A stretch of DNA of 64,000 nucleotides from Flavobacterium limicola (GTDB taxonomy: Bacteria; Bacteroidota; Bacteroidia; Flavobacteriales; Flavobacteriaceae), in NCBI RefSeq assembly GCF_003634755.1, contig NZ_RBXA01000003.1:186001-250000 (forward strand). Direction: 5' to 3'. The translations under genes and the position numbers were made by a program. The notes under the pieces were generated by a model. That model did no database searches, had not been told where the DNA came from, and worked only from the letters and a program-made list of their open reading frames with translations. Position 1 is the first letter of the stretch; every line of letters begins with the position of its first letter. Positions 56,138 through 64,000 of the stretch are shown piece by piece.

Positions 56138-58006
56138 ATGATGAAAAAAATAACTATTGTTGCCAGTATAAGTGTAGTGCTTTTGGCTGCAGCCTGTAAA
56201 ACGAAAGATCTAAAAATGAACGCAGAACAGAACGAGAAAGTCTCTAATAAAAAAGAAGTTGTATATCAGGTTTTTACCCGATTATTCGGAAATAAAAATA
56301 CTACCAACAAACCTTGGGGAACCATTGAGGAAAATGGAGTAGGGAAGTTCAATGATTTTACGGTAACAGCTTTGCAGGAAATCAAGGATTTGGGAGTTAC
56401 TTATGTTTGGTACACCGGAGTTCCGCATCATGCTGTGATTCGGGATTATTCCGCTATTGGGATTTCTAATGATGATCCAGAAGTGGTAAAGGGACGAGCA
56501 GGTTCTCCTTATGCCGTAAAAGATTACTACAATGTAAATCCAGATTTGGCCGTAAATCCTGCGAATCGTTTACAGGAATTTGAAGCTTTGATTGCCAGAA
56601 CACATAAAGCGGGATTAAAAGTGATTATCGATATTGTTCCCAATCACATTGCGCGCAAGTACGAAGGAAGGAGTAATCCAGATGGTGTTAGGGATTTTGG
56701 TGCTGATGATGATACAACGGTTGAATACAAAAGAGATAATAATTTCTATTATATTCCAAATACACGCTTTAAAATCCCGGATACGGACAAACCATTAAAT
56801 GGAGAAAAGAATCCATTGATTGATGGAAAATTTGAAGAAAACCCTGCAAAATGGACTGGGAACGGATCCCGTTTGGCGAAACCTGATAAAAACGACTGGT
56901 ATGAAACGATAAAAGTAAATTACGGTATTCGTCCGGATGGCTCCAAAGATTTTCCGGAACTTCCGGCTGGTTTTGATACCAAATCATATCAGGAACATTT
57001 CGATTTTTGGAAAGGAAAAGATGTTCCAGATTCTTGGGATAAATTCAAAGATATTGCGTTGTATTGGACTGCAAAAGGAGTGGATGGTTTTCGATTTGAC
57101 ATGGCCGAAATGGTTCCGTATGAATTTTGGAGTTATATGAATTCAGCCATTAAAGTAAATAATCCAGATGCTTTTTTATTAGCAGAAGTCTACAATCCTA
57201 AAGAATATAGAAATTACATTCATTTAGGTAAAATGGATTATTTATATGATAAAGTAGAAACCTATGATAAATTGAAAGATATCATTCAAGGAAGATCGTT
57301 GCCTGATGGATTATCAGACATACAAAACGGAATGGCAGATATTGAGCATCACATGCTTCATTTTTTAGACAATCATGATGAACAGCGTTTAGCAAGTCCA
57401 GAATGTGCTGGAACGCCACAAAAAGGAAAACCTTTGATGGTGGTTTCAACAACTATAAGTACTTCGCCTACAATGGTTTATTTTGGTCAGGAAGTAGGTG
57501 AGGCCGGGAATGAAAATGCAGGATTTGGAACCCATTCCAGAACTTCCATTTTTGATTATATCGGAGTTCCAAGTCATCAGCGCTGGATGAACGACGGAAA
57601 ATTTGATGGAGGTCAACTGACACAGGATGAAAAAGAGTTGCGTGATTTTTATAAAAAATTGTTGAATTTCTCTCTGAATAGTTCGGCATTAATGGGAAAA
57701 CACCAAGAAATTCAAACATTGAATCGTCAAACAACTCAAGGCTACGATCCGGGAATTTATGCTTTCACACGCTGGTCTGATACGCAGAAACTAATAGTTG
57801 TCACTAATTTTTCTTGGCTGACTACCAGCAATTTCGAATTAAAAATTCCTTCGGATATTATTCAAAAATGGAATTTGAAAGATGGGAATTATATAATAAC
57901 GGATCAATTGTACAATAAAAGTGCTGTTCAGCTGCAGGTTTTGAATGGTGAAGGAAAAGTTCAAATTACAATCGCACCTTCAGAATCATTCATTTATGAA
58001 TTGTAA
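56138..58006 (+). CDS. GH13 alpha-amylase family lipoprotein
   Basis: The 622-residue lipoprotein has a lipobox LAAAC (Cys20) and a GH13 (beta/alpha)8 barrel. The four conserved regions are present: DIVPNHIARKY (about 168-178), GVDGFRFDMAEM (about 313-324) with the nucleophile Asp, FLLAEVYNP (about 343-351) with the acid Glu, and HFLDNHDEQR (about 408-417). A C-terminal beta domain follows. It would hydrolyse alpha-1,4-glucans outside or at the cell surface. No SusC/D or other amylolytic gene is nearby. Before it lies the relic at 55954-56060. Confidence 0.94.
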   Translation: MMKKITIVASISVVLLAAACKTKDLKMNAEQNEKVSNKKEVVYQVFTRLFGNKNTTNKPWGTIEENGVGKFNDFTVTALQEIKDLGVTYVWYTGVPHHAVIRDYSAIGISNDDPEVVKGRAGSPYAVKDYYNVNPDLAVNPANRLQEFEALIARTHKAGLKVIIDIVPNHIARKYEGRSNPDGVRDFGADDDTTVEYKRDNNFYYIPNTRFKIPDTDKPLNGEKNPLIDGKFEENPAKWTGNGSRLAKPDKNDWYETIKVNYGIRPDGSKDFPELPAGFDTKSYQEHFDFWKGKDVPDSWDKFKDIALYWTAKGVDGFRFDMAEMVPYEFWSYMNSAIKVNNPDAFLLAEVYNPKEYRNYIHLGKMDYLYDKVETYDKLKDIIQGRSLPDGLSDIQNGMADIEHHMLHFLDNHDEQRLASPECAGTPQKGKPLMVVSTTISTSPTMVYFGQEVGEAGNENAGFGTHSRTSIFDYIGVPSHQRWMNDGKFDGGQLTQDEKELRDFYKKLLNFSLNSSALMGKHQEIQTLNRQTTQGYDPGIYAFTRWSDTQKLIVVTNFSWLTTSNFELKIPSDIIQKWNLKDGNYIITDQLYNKSAVQLQVLNGEGKVQITIAPSESFIYEL

Positions 58007-58034
58007 AAAGAGTTTTTTGTATTAATAAAAGGAT

Positions 58035-58071
58035 AAAAAAAGTCTGATATAAATTTATATCAGACTTTTTT
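58035..58071. terminator. bidirectional terminator between amylase and SOD genes
   Basis: A 13-bp perfect palindromic stem AGTCTGATATAAA / TTTATATCAGACT (58041-58066) has a run of A before it and T after it. Confidence 0.9.
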
Positions 58072-58088
58072 ATGATTAGAAGCGAAAG

Positions 58089-58859
58089 CTATTTTTTTGC
58101 AACAGCATTGTAATTTTCTTCCACTTTTCTCCAATTAATTACATTGAAAAATGCATCGATATAATTTTTTCTTCGGTATTGGTAATCTAAATAATAAGCA
58201 TGCTCCCATACGTCTAAAGCTAATATTGGAGTTCCGGGAACAACAGCATTACGCATCAAAGGATTGTCTTGATTTTGAGTACTAGTCACTTGCAGTTTTC
58301 CAGACCGGTCTACTACAAGCCAAGCCCAACCCGAACCAAACTGCTTTGTAGCTTCATCTTTAAATAAACTAGTAAAGTTTTCAAAGGAACCAAAATCTTT
58401 AACAATTGCTTCGGCTAATGTATTTGTTGGCTCACCTCCAGCTTTTGGTGCCATACATTTCCAATATAAGGAATGATTGTAAAATCCACCGGCATTATTA
58501 CGCAGTGTAGCATCGTTAGGATCTAATTTTGCTAATACTTCTTCTATAGTCAGATTTTCAAATGGAGTTCCTAGTACCGCTCTATTCAGATTATTTGTAT
58601 AGGTCAGATAATGCTTGGAATAATGCATTTCTAAGGTTGTTGCTGATATATTTAGTGCTAGAGCATCATAAGCATAAGGAAGTTTTTCAAGTTGAAATGA
58701 TCCCTCATCTGCCTTGACATCATCTGGGGAACCAACCACCACTTTTTCTTCAACAACAGGAAGAGGAACGTCAACCACTTCAGTTAATTTTTTATCATTA
58801 CAAGAAAGTAAAAGTGTAAATAGAAATATAACTGGAATTGAAAGGCCTATCTTTTTCAT
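58089..58859 (-). CDS. Fe/Mn superoxide dismutase lipoprotein
   Basis: The 256-residue SOD has an extra N-terminal lipoprotein signal (lipobox LLSC, Cys20) and a linker of about 30 residues, then a full Fe/Mn-SOD fold. Metal ligands appear in MHYSKHYLTY, GGFYNHSLYW and DVWEHAYYLDY (Asp and His); GSGWAWLVV is also conserved. It converts superoxide to oxygen and peroxide. Membrane anchoring outside the cytoplasm is unusual for this fold, which is mostly cytoplasmic in bacteria. Its ATG overlaps the upstream ACBP stop (58856-58859), so it is the last gene of a coupled set. Confidence 0.93.
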   Translation of the reverse strand: MKKIGLSIPVIFLFTLLLSCNDKKLTEVVDVPLPVVEEKVVVGSPDDVKADEGSFQLEKLPYAYDALALNISATTLEMHYSKHYLTYTNNLNRAVLGTPFENLTIEEVLAKLDPNDATLRNNAGGFYNHSLYWKCMAPKAGGEPTNTLAEAIVKDFGSFENFTSLFKDEATKQFGSGWAWLVVDRSGKLQVTSTQNQDNPLMRNAVVPGTPILALDVWEHAYYLDYQYRRKNYIDAFFNVINWRKVEENYNAVAKK

Positions 58860-59137
58860 AATTGAATATTGTTTTTATTTAGAAAATGAATCATTTCTAT
58901 ATATTGTTCTTTGGCTTCATCTGGCGTGAGGTGGCTAATCTGCATCCAAGCATTAGTTTTAAATGCATCTCTTAAATGATAGGTAGAAGTTTGCTTTAGA
59001 TCCAGAGTGCCAAAAGTAGCTTGTTTATAGAATGCATAAAGCCGCAATTGGACATCTTGTGGCAACTCTGCCTGTGTCATTTTAGAGGCTATTTCTACCG
59101 CTTCAAGAAATCGAGTATCTAAATTTTTTTCAATCAT
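58856..59137 (-). CDS. acyl-CoA-binding protein (ACBP)
   Basis: The 93-residue four-helix protein has ACBP signatures: FLEAVEIASKM, LRLYAFYKQATFGTLD (about 32-47; relatives read 'LYaLYKQAt.Gd'), and AFKTNAWMQISHLTPDEAKEQYIEMI (in pieces about 58-83). ACBPs bind long-chain acyl-CoA esters in the cytoplasm and are common in eukaryotes but limited to some bacterial groups. It shares overlapping start/stop codons with psd before it (TAATG at 59135-59139) and sod after it, so it is coupled to phospholipid synthesis genes. Confidence 0.9.
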   Translation of the reverse strand: MIEKNLDTRFLEAVEIASKMTQAELPQDVQLRLYAFYKQATFGTLDLKQTSTYHLRDAFKTNAWMQISHLTPDEAKEQYIEMIHFLNKNNIQL

Positions 59138-59790
59138 TATCCTTTTGTAGCAATAATTGTTTTTCCTCCAATTGCTTTTTGATTCAAAACAACATTTATT
59201 GGTGTTCCTAATGGTAAAAAGATATCTACTCTTGAACCAAATTTTATAAATCCAGCATCAGTTCCTTGAATTACCTGCATTCCTTCTTCGGCATAATTTA
59301 CGATTCTTCGCGCCAAAGCTCCGGCAATTTGACGGTATAAAATTTCTCCAAAAGTTTTATTTTCGATTACAATCGTAGTTCTTTCGTTTTCTTCACTGGC
59401 TTTAGGATGCCAAGCCACTAAGAATTTTCCAGGATGGTATTTGCTGAATTTTACAATTCCACTCAAGCCATAACGCGTAACATGAACGTTTATTGGAGAC
59501 ATGAAAATAGATATTTGTAGACGCTTATCTTTGAAATATTCGCTTTCAAACACTTCTTCAATTACAACTACTTTTCCATCAACGGGAGCTAGAATGTGAT
59601 TTTCATTGATTATCACAGTTCTTTTTGGATTTCTAAAAAATTGTAATATGATAATCAATAGCAACAAGGCGGCTATTTGTATTACCATTTTAATCCAATT
59701 GGTGTCAATAAAATTGTCAGTCAATAAAAGGACTACAGCTACGAAAATTGATCCAAATAAAATCGATTGGGTTCCTTCTTTATGAAACAT
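59137..59790 (-). CDS. psd: phosphatidylserine decarboxylase (Psd proenzyme)
   Basis: The 217-residue proenzyme makes phosphatidylethanolamine. It has membrane segments at the N-terminus (about 8-50), LAPVDGKVVVIEE (about 66-78), SIFMSPINVHVTRYG (about 93-107), and the self-cleavage site FGS in IKFGSRVDIFLP (about 185-196), where the Ser becomes the pyruvoyl group. It is the short, archaeal/Bacteroidota-type Psd. The ATG overlaps the cdsA stop, and the stop overlaps the ACBP start. Confidence 0.95.
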   Translation of the reverse strand: MFHKEGTQSILFGSIFVAVVLLLTDNFIDTNWIKMVIQIAALLLLIIILQFFRNPKRTVIINENHILAPVDGKVVVIEEVFESEYFKDKRLQISIFMSPINVHVTRYGLSGIVKFSKYHPGKFLVAWHPKASEENERTTIVIENKTFGEILYRQIAGALARRIVNYAEEGMQVIQGTDAGFIKFGSRVDIFLPLGTPINVVLNQKAIGGKTIIATKG

Positions 59791-60670
59791 AGTTTAAAAT
59801 TTGATAAAATAAAAAAATAATTGGTGCTACAAATATAACACTATCTAGTCGATCTAGTATGCCTCCATGACCAGGCATTATGTTTCCGCTATCTTTTACG
59901 CCTGCAATACGCTTGAATTTAGATTCAATTAAGTCTCCAATAGTGCCTGCAATTCCAACAATCACAGCTATAGAAGTCCAAATTAGAATGGATCTGTCGC
60001 TAAATTCCGGGTTAGCTTTGATGTAGTATTTTGATATTAAATAACCTGCTAAAACTGCAAATACGATTCCTCCAAAGAATCCTTCAAATGTTTTTTTAGG
60101 TGATATTTTTTCGAATAATTTGGTTCGGCCTATAGATTTACCTACAATATAAGCAAAGGTATCATTGGTCCAGATTAAGATAAATAATCCAATTATAATT
60201 TTAGGATTATAGTCATTTATTCCAAATGAAATTTTAGTAATAAATACAAACGGGAGAATAATATACCCTAATAAATAAAGGTATTTTGATGAAGTGCTTA
60301 TTTTTTGAATGTTATCATAAAATAAAAAAAGGATACATTTTATAGATACCACTAATGCAATGACCAATAGCACAATATCTAATTGTTTGACATTTATTGA
60401 AATTTCTAAATCAGTATTGAAAATTTTATTTATAGTATCTGTAGTGATTTGATTGTAATGACTCACTAAAGTTACTGTTGTGTATAAAGTTGTACCAAAA
60501 AGAATTGGAAATAATTTATGTATTTGAACTAAATTGCAAAATTCGTAAACTGCAATAATAAGAAAGACACCAAAAAGGATAAAAAAGCTTTCAGTAGAAT
60601 ATAAAATAGAAGCAAGTAATAATAGGATATAAATAGCTCCTGATATACCTCGTTTTAGAGTTTCATTCAT
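59780..60670 (-). CDS. cdsA: phosphatidate cytidylyltransferase
   Basis: The 296-residue polytopic enzyme makes CDP-diacylglycerol from phosphatidate and CTP. The C-terminal signature is clear: ESKFKRIAGVKDSGNIMPGHGGILDRLDS, in pieces at about 249-277, with the S-K-F-K-R..KD...PGHGG..DR.D pattern. About eight membrane spans are visible. It supplies substrate for the psd pathway, and its stop overlaps the psd start by 11 bases. It begins one base after the LUD gene's stop. Confidence 0.96.
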   Translation of the reverse strand: MNETLKRGISGAIYILLLLASILYSTESFFILFGVFLIIAVYEFCNLVQIHKLFPILFGTTLYTTVTLVSHYNQITTDTINKIFNTDLEISINVKQLDIVLLVIALVVSIKCILFLFYDNIQKISTSSKYLYLLGYIILPFVFITKISFGINDYNPKIIIGLFILIWTNDTFAYIVGKSIGRTKLFEKISPKKTFEGFFGGIVFAVLAGYLISKYYIKANPEFSDRSILIWTSIAVIVGIAGTIGDLIESKFKRIAGVKDSGNIMPGHGGILDRLDSVIFVAPIIFLFYQILNYVS

Positions 60671-60671
60671 C

Positions 60672-61274
60672 TTAAAGGTTTTCTAAAAGCAATAAATATA
60701 GATTTTTTGCTGAACTTCCGTATTGTGTGAAATCTTCTACTTTTGCTTTTTCAAAGTATTTTATAGTAGTAATATTGGTAGGATAGTCTCTTTCGTATTT
60801 CTTTTTTATTGCACTAAGCCCGTCACTTTTTGAATCAAGCATTTGACTTGTAGTTGCAATTACGATGATATTAGTTGGCAGCTCATTTGGTTTGTGCTGT
60901 TTTATTTGTTTAGAAGAAAATAATATAGAACCTTCTTCAGCAATTAAATTCTCACAATTAGCAAGAAGAAATTTTGGATTTGCAGGTTTATTATATATGA
61001 GTTTATTTTCGTCAAGCATTCCGAAAAGACTAGGTTCATAGCACAAAACTTCGCTTTCAAACCAATCATTTTCTTCGAGTATGTTTTCAAATTGTTCTTT
61101 TAGTTCTTCAGCATTTTCACAGTATAAAAACTTACCTCCATTTTTTTTAAAATTATAGATAAATTTTTCATCTATAGAGGGCGTGTTATCAGAATGGGAA
61201 CTGTTAAATTCACTTTCTTTATCTTCCTCTGATGCTGGATGGCTAGAACCAAAAAATTTTCTAAAAAGATTCAT
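60672..61274 (-). CDS. LUD domain (LutC/YkgG-like) protein
   Basis: The 200-residue protein has the LUD fold: EELKEQFENIL (about 61-71), ESEVLCYEPSLFGML (about 78-92), LANCENLIAEEGSILFSS (about 104-121), then NIIVIATTSQML and ERDYPTNITTIKYFEKA. In other bacteria LutC takes part in lactate utilisation with LutA and LutB, but those genes are absent here. In Bacteroidota this LUD protein typically lies between ftsH and cdsA and has no known role. Confidence 0.85.
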   Translation of the reverse strand: MNLFRKFFGSSHPASEEDKESEFNSSHSDNTPSIDEKFIYNFKKNGGKFLYCENAEELKEQFENILEENDWFESEVLCYEPSLFGMLDENKLIYNKPANPKFLLANCENLIAEEGSILFSSKQIKQHKPNELPTNIIVIATTSQMLDSKSDGLSAIKKKYERDYPTNITTIKYFEKAKVEDFTQYGSSAKNLYLLLLENL

Positions 61275-61387
61275 ATTTATGTAAGATACTATATATTATT
61301 TGAAAACGTCCAAAGATAAAAAAATCTTAATTCAAAAGTAGTTTTTGAATTAAGATTTTAAAAATAATTAAATAATTTTGGTGTTTA

Positions 61388-63313
61388 CTATGATACTACT
61401 TCATCAAGATTTTTATCAAAAGTTCTTTTTCCGAAAATTGCTTCTAAATCATCCTTGAAAATAACTTCTTTTTCAATTAGAATATCTGCCAGTTGATTTA
61501 GTTTTTCTTTATTTTCTTCTAAGATTTGAATGGCTCTTTGATACTGACTTTCAATTAGTAATGAAATTTCTTCGTCAATAACTCTAGCCGTTTCTTCTGA
61601 ATATGGTTTAGATAAATTGTATTCACTTTGCCCAGTTGAATCATAATAGGTTACATTACCAATTTTTTCATTCAATCCGTAAATAGTTACCATAGCACGT
61701 GCTTGTTTGGTCACTTTTTCTAAATCGCTCAATGCACCAGTTGAAATCCTGTTGAAAGTTACTTTTTCAGCAGCTCTTCCACCCATTGTAGCACACATTT
61801 CATCAAGCATTTGGTCTGGACGAACAATTAATCTTTCTTCCGGTAAGTACCAAGCGGCGCCTAAACTTTGTCCTCTAGGTACAATAGTTACTTTGATTAA
61901 CGGAGCAGCATGTTCTAACATCCAACTTACCGTTGCGTGACCTGCTTCATGTATTGCAATTGCTTTCTTTTCGTCAGGTGTAACAATTTTGTTTTTCTTT
62001 TCAAGACCACCAACAATTCTGTCAACAGCATCAAGGAAATCTTGTTTGTCAACAGCAGTCTTGTTATTTCTGGCAGCTATCAAAGCAGCTTCATTACATA
62101 CATTTGCAATATCAGCACCAGAAAATCCTGGAGTTTGTTTGGCCAAAAATTCAGTATCTAATCCTTCTATTTTTTTCAAAGGAGCAAGGTGTACTTTAAA
62201 AATTTCAGCTCTTTCGCGAATATCTGGCAAGTCTACAAAAATTTGTCTGTCAAAACGGCCAGCACGCATTAAAGCTTTGTCAAGTACATCGGCTCTGTTT
62301 GTTGCAGCTAAAACGATCACATTAGAATTAGTTCCAAAACCATCCATTTCTGTCAGCAATTGGTTCAATGTATTTTCACGTTCGTCATTTCCACCGGACA
62401 TATTACTTTTTCCTCTAGCTCTACCTACTGCATCTATTTCATCAATAAAAATAATTGCAGGAGATTTTTCTTTAGCTTGTTTGAACAAATCACGTACACG
62501 TGAGGCTCCCACACCAACAAACATTTCAACAAAATCTGAACCTGATAAAGAGAAGAATGGTACTTGTGCTTCACCAGCAACAGCTTTTGCAAGTAAGGTT
62601 TTACCAGTTCCTGGAGGTCCAACCAGTAAAGCTCCTTTTGGAATTTTGCCACCCAAATTGGTATATTTTTCAGGGTTTTTAAGAAATTCAACAATTTCTT
62701 GAATTTCTTCTTTTGCACCTTCTAAGCCAGCTACATCTTTAAAAGTAGTTTTGATATCTGTTTTTTCATCAAAAAGTTTAGCTTTTGATTTTCCAATATT
62801 GAAAATCTGTCCACCACCACCAGCGCCACCGCCAGACATTTTTCTCATGATAAATATCCAAACTGCAATAATGATTATGATAGGTAACAAACTAATCAGA
62901 ATATCTGACCAATTACTTTTTGCCAAGAAGTTAAAATCTTTCAATTTTCCTTCAGCAACAGCTTTTTCCAATTTGTTCTGAAATATTTGATCATTACCAA
63001 TGTCAAACGTGTAGTGTGGTCCTTTGTTAGGTCTGTCAAAAACATCTTTAGAAACTTTCTTGTGCGCAGCATCTTTCAATGCAGCAGCGTTAAGAAATAC
63101 TTCTGCTTCTGTCTTATTGTATACGATAACTTTTTCAATTTGTCCTTTTTCTAAATAGTCATTAAATTTAGAAGAGGTCAATTGTCCTGGTTCGTTTAGA
63201 CTTGAACCATTGGTTATAAAGCTTATAAATAAGAAAATTAATAATATTGCAGTGTAGATTAGCCAAGGGCTTACTTTAAACTTATTCGGATTTGGATTAT
63301 TTTCTTTAGCCAT
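61388..63313 (-). CDS. ftsH: ATP-dependent zinc metalloprotease FtsH
   Basis: The 641-residue membrane AAA+ protease degrades unstable and misassembled membrane and soluble proteins. Two N-terminal helices (about 15-35 and 130-150) flank a periplasmic domain. The AAA module has Walker A GPPGTGKT (about 233-240), Walker B IIFIDEIDA, the SRH region NVIVLAATNRADVLD...GRFDRQI in pieces, and the zinc site HEAGH (about 453-457). A glycine-rich linker (GGGAGGGGQIFN) sits after the second helix. It is the second gene of the unit that starts with rsfS. Confidence 0.97.
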   Translation of the reverse strand: MAKENNPNPNKFKVSPWLIYTAILLIFLFISFITNGSSLNEPGQLTSSKFNDYLEKGQIEKVIVYNKTEAEVFLNAAALKDAAHKKVSKDVFDRPNKGPHYTFDIGNDQIFQNKLEKAVAEGKLKDFNFLAKSNWSDILISLLPIIIIIAVWIFIMRKMSGGGAGGGGQIFNIGKSKAKLFDEKTDIKTTFKDVAGLEGAKEEIQEIVEFLKNPEKYTNLGGKIPKGALLVGPPGTGKTLLAKAVAGEAQVPFFSLSGSDFVEMFVGVGASRVRDLFKQAKEKSPAIIFIDEIDAVGRARGKSNMSGGNDERENTLNQLLTEMDGFGTNSNVIVLAATNRADVLDKALMRAGRFDRQIFVDLPDIRERAEIFKVHLAPLKKIEGLDTEFLAKQTPGFSGADIANVCNEAALIAARNNKTAVDKQDFLDAVDRIVGGLEKKNKIVTPDEKKAIAIHEAGHATVSWMLEHAAPLIKVTIVPRGQSLGAAWYLPEERLIVRPDQMLDEMCATMGGRAAEKVTFNRISTGALSDLEKVTKQARAMVTIYGLNEKIGNVTYYDSTGQSEYNLSKPYSEETARVIDEEISLLIESQYQRAIQILEENKEKLNQLADILIEKEVIFKDDLEAIFGKRTFDKNLDEVVS

Positions 63314-63332
63314 TACTACGGATTATATGTCT

Positions 63333-63704
63333 TTAGTATTTGTTTTCTATGGTCGTTATTTTAGCATCGCCCCATAAGCTTTCGATGTTGTAGTATTCAC
63401 GGATGTGTTTTTGAAATACATGAACTACAATATTAACATAATCCATTAATACCCATTCCGCATTATCAGTACCTTCAACATGCCAAGGCTTGTCTTTTAA
63501 TTCTTTTGAAACTGTTTTTTGTACGGAGTTGACTATTGCGTTAACTTGTGTATTTGAATTTCCATTACAGATTACAAAATAGTCACAAACTGCAGTGTCT
63601 ATTTCTCTTAAATCAAGAATAGTGATATCATTTCCTTTTACTTCTTCTATCCCTTTAATGATATTCGCCAATAGGACGTCATTATTTATAGTCTTTTTCG
63701 CCAT
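63333..63704 (-). CDS. rsfS: ribosome silencing factor RsfS (YbeB/Iojap)
   Basis: The 123-residue protein binds ribosomal protein L14 and blocks subunit joining in starvation. It shows the family's ITILDLREIDTAVCDYFVICNGNSNTQVNAIVNSV, in pieces about 27-61, and WHVEGTDNAEWVLMDYVNIVVHVF (about 79-102). The length is typical. It is the first gene of the rsfS-ftsH-LUD-cdsA-psd-ACBP-sod run, and ftsH starts 19 bases after its stop. It is divergent from birA. Confidence 0.96.
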   Translation of the reverse strand: MAKKTINNDVLLANIIKGIEEVKGNDITILDLREIDTAVCDYFVICNGNSNTQVNAIVNSVQKTVSKELKDKPWHVEGTDNAEWVLMDYVNIVVHVFQKHIREYYNIESLWGDAKITTIENKY

Positions 63705-63799
63705 GAATTATTTTTATATAAGTTTGTAAAGTTACCATTTTTTGTGATTATTTTTGAACCTTAACACAATATTAAATTCTGTTTCACAAAAAAACGTAT

Positions 63800-64000
63800 A
63801 TGAAAGTAATCAAACTCGATGCCATAGATTCTACAAACGAATTCCTTAAAGGGTTATCGAATAAACAAGAGCTCGAAAACTTGACTGTTGTTACCGCAGA
63901 GAATCAAACAAAAGGAAAAGGTCAAATGGGGGCTGTTTGGACTTCTGAGGCGAGTAAAAACTTAACAATGAGTATTTTGGTTAAGGGATTTTTATCGGAT
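63800..64000 (+). CDS. birA: biotin--[acetyl-CoA-carboxylase] ligase, 5' part only
   Basis: The first 67 codons are present before the window ends. The start KVIKLDAIDSTNEFLK (2-17), TVVTAENQTKGKGQMG (about 28-43; the biotinyl-AMP loop GRGRxG reads KGKGQMG), and VWTSEASKNLTMSI (about 45-58) mark a BirA-type ligase. It attaches biotin to the carboxyl-carrier protein. There is no N-terminal HTH, so it is the non-regulatory (class I) form. Confidence 0.93.
   Translation, partial: MKVIKLDAIDSTNEFLKGLSNKQELENLTVVTAENQTKGKGQMGAVWTSEASKNLTMSILVKGFLSD

Noticed and set aside
60672..61274. LUD protein considered as part of a lactate-oxidation operon
   Set aside because: No LutA or LutB partner in the window; the neighbours are lipid synthesis and ftsH genes.
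61989..62702. 237-codon open frame on the plus strand opposite ftsH
   Set aside because: It is antisense to a highly conserved gene, has no promoter box, and its sequence is the mirror of ftsH codon use (Ser/Ala/Pro-rich).
1..64000. CRISPR arrays, tRNA or rRNA genes, insertion sequences, prophage or defence genes
   Set aside because: No regularly spaced direct repeats, cloverleaf-like sequences, transposase or integrase motifs, or phage structural proteins were seen on either strand.

Overview
The window reads as chromosome of a flavobacterium (Bacteroidota, most like Flavobacterium). The grounds are low G+C, promoters carrying the Bacteroidota -7 box TAnnTTTG, almost no Shine-Dalgarno sequences, a fused CcoN-CcoO oxidase subunit, 2TM-domain kinases, TonB receptors with a carboxypeptidase-like N-terminal domain, and DUF5606 and DUF349 proteins. 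I see no rRNA, tRNA, CRISPR array, prophage or intact insertion sequence.

Layout. 0-6.3 kb: mixed genes on the minus strand (nucleoid-associated protein, four-helix bundle protein, ClC channel plus HPP protein, small enzymes and secreted proteins). 6.3-12.7 kb: a TonB-dependent receptor, a secreted TPR-like protein, and a LytS/LytTR-type two-component system with three 2TM domains. Both target genes carry matching LytTR-type direct repeats upstream. 12.8-17.2 kb: housekeeping genes (CsbD, CDP-alcohol transferase, heme A synthase, CCA-type nucleotidyltransferase, TsaC/Sua5). 17.2-26.1 kb: a surface-glycan/LPS-core cluster of glycosyltransferases, a deacetylase, an epimerase, a heptosyltransferase-like enzyme and a Kdo/WaaP-type kinase, in mixed orientation; one glycosyltransferase copy looks catalytically dead. 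26.2-36 kb: dapD, methyltransferase, ruvX, mqo, FUSC protein, def, DUF5606, mazG and an amino-acid permease.

36-47 kb: an oxygen-respiration island. An FNR-like regulator is divergent from ccoI, followed by ccoS, ccoNO, ccoQ (56 aa), ccoP, ccoG, ccoH and a SafE-type protein, then hemN. Three promoters (ccoI, ccoS, hemN) carry a palindrome ATGA-N6-TCAT at exactly the same distance from the -7 box, and one of these sites also overlaps the regulator's own promoter. This is a coherent microaerobic/anaerobic regulon.

47-64 kb: DUF349 protein, aroE with a TPR protein, a class III aminotransferase, an OstA-like protein, a lipoprotein alpha-amylase, then a tight membrane-lipid and proteostasis run (sod lipoprotein, ACBP, psd, cdsA, LUD protein, ftsH, rsfS) divergent from a partial birA. 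Two copies of a structured intergenic repeat sit at about 50.4 and 52.8 kb. Their flanks are conserved, while the central hairpin keeps its fold with a different sequence.

No wholly new multi-gene system such as a defence island was found. The most novel content is regulatory (the LytTR and FNR site sets), the degenerate glycosyltransferase paralogue, and the structured repeat family.
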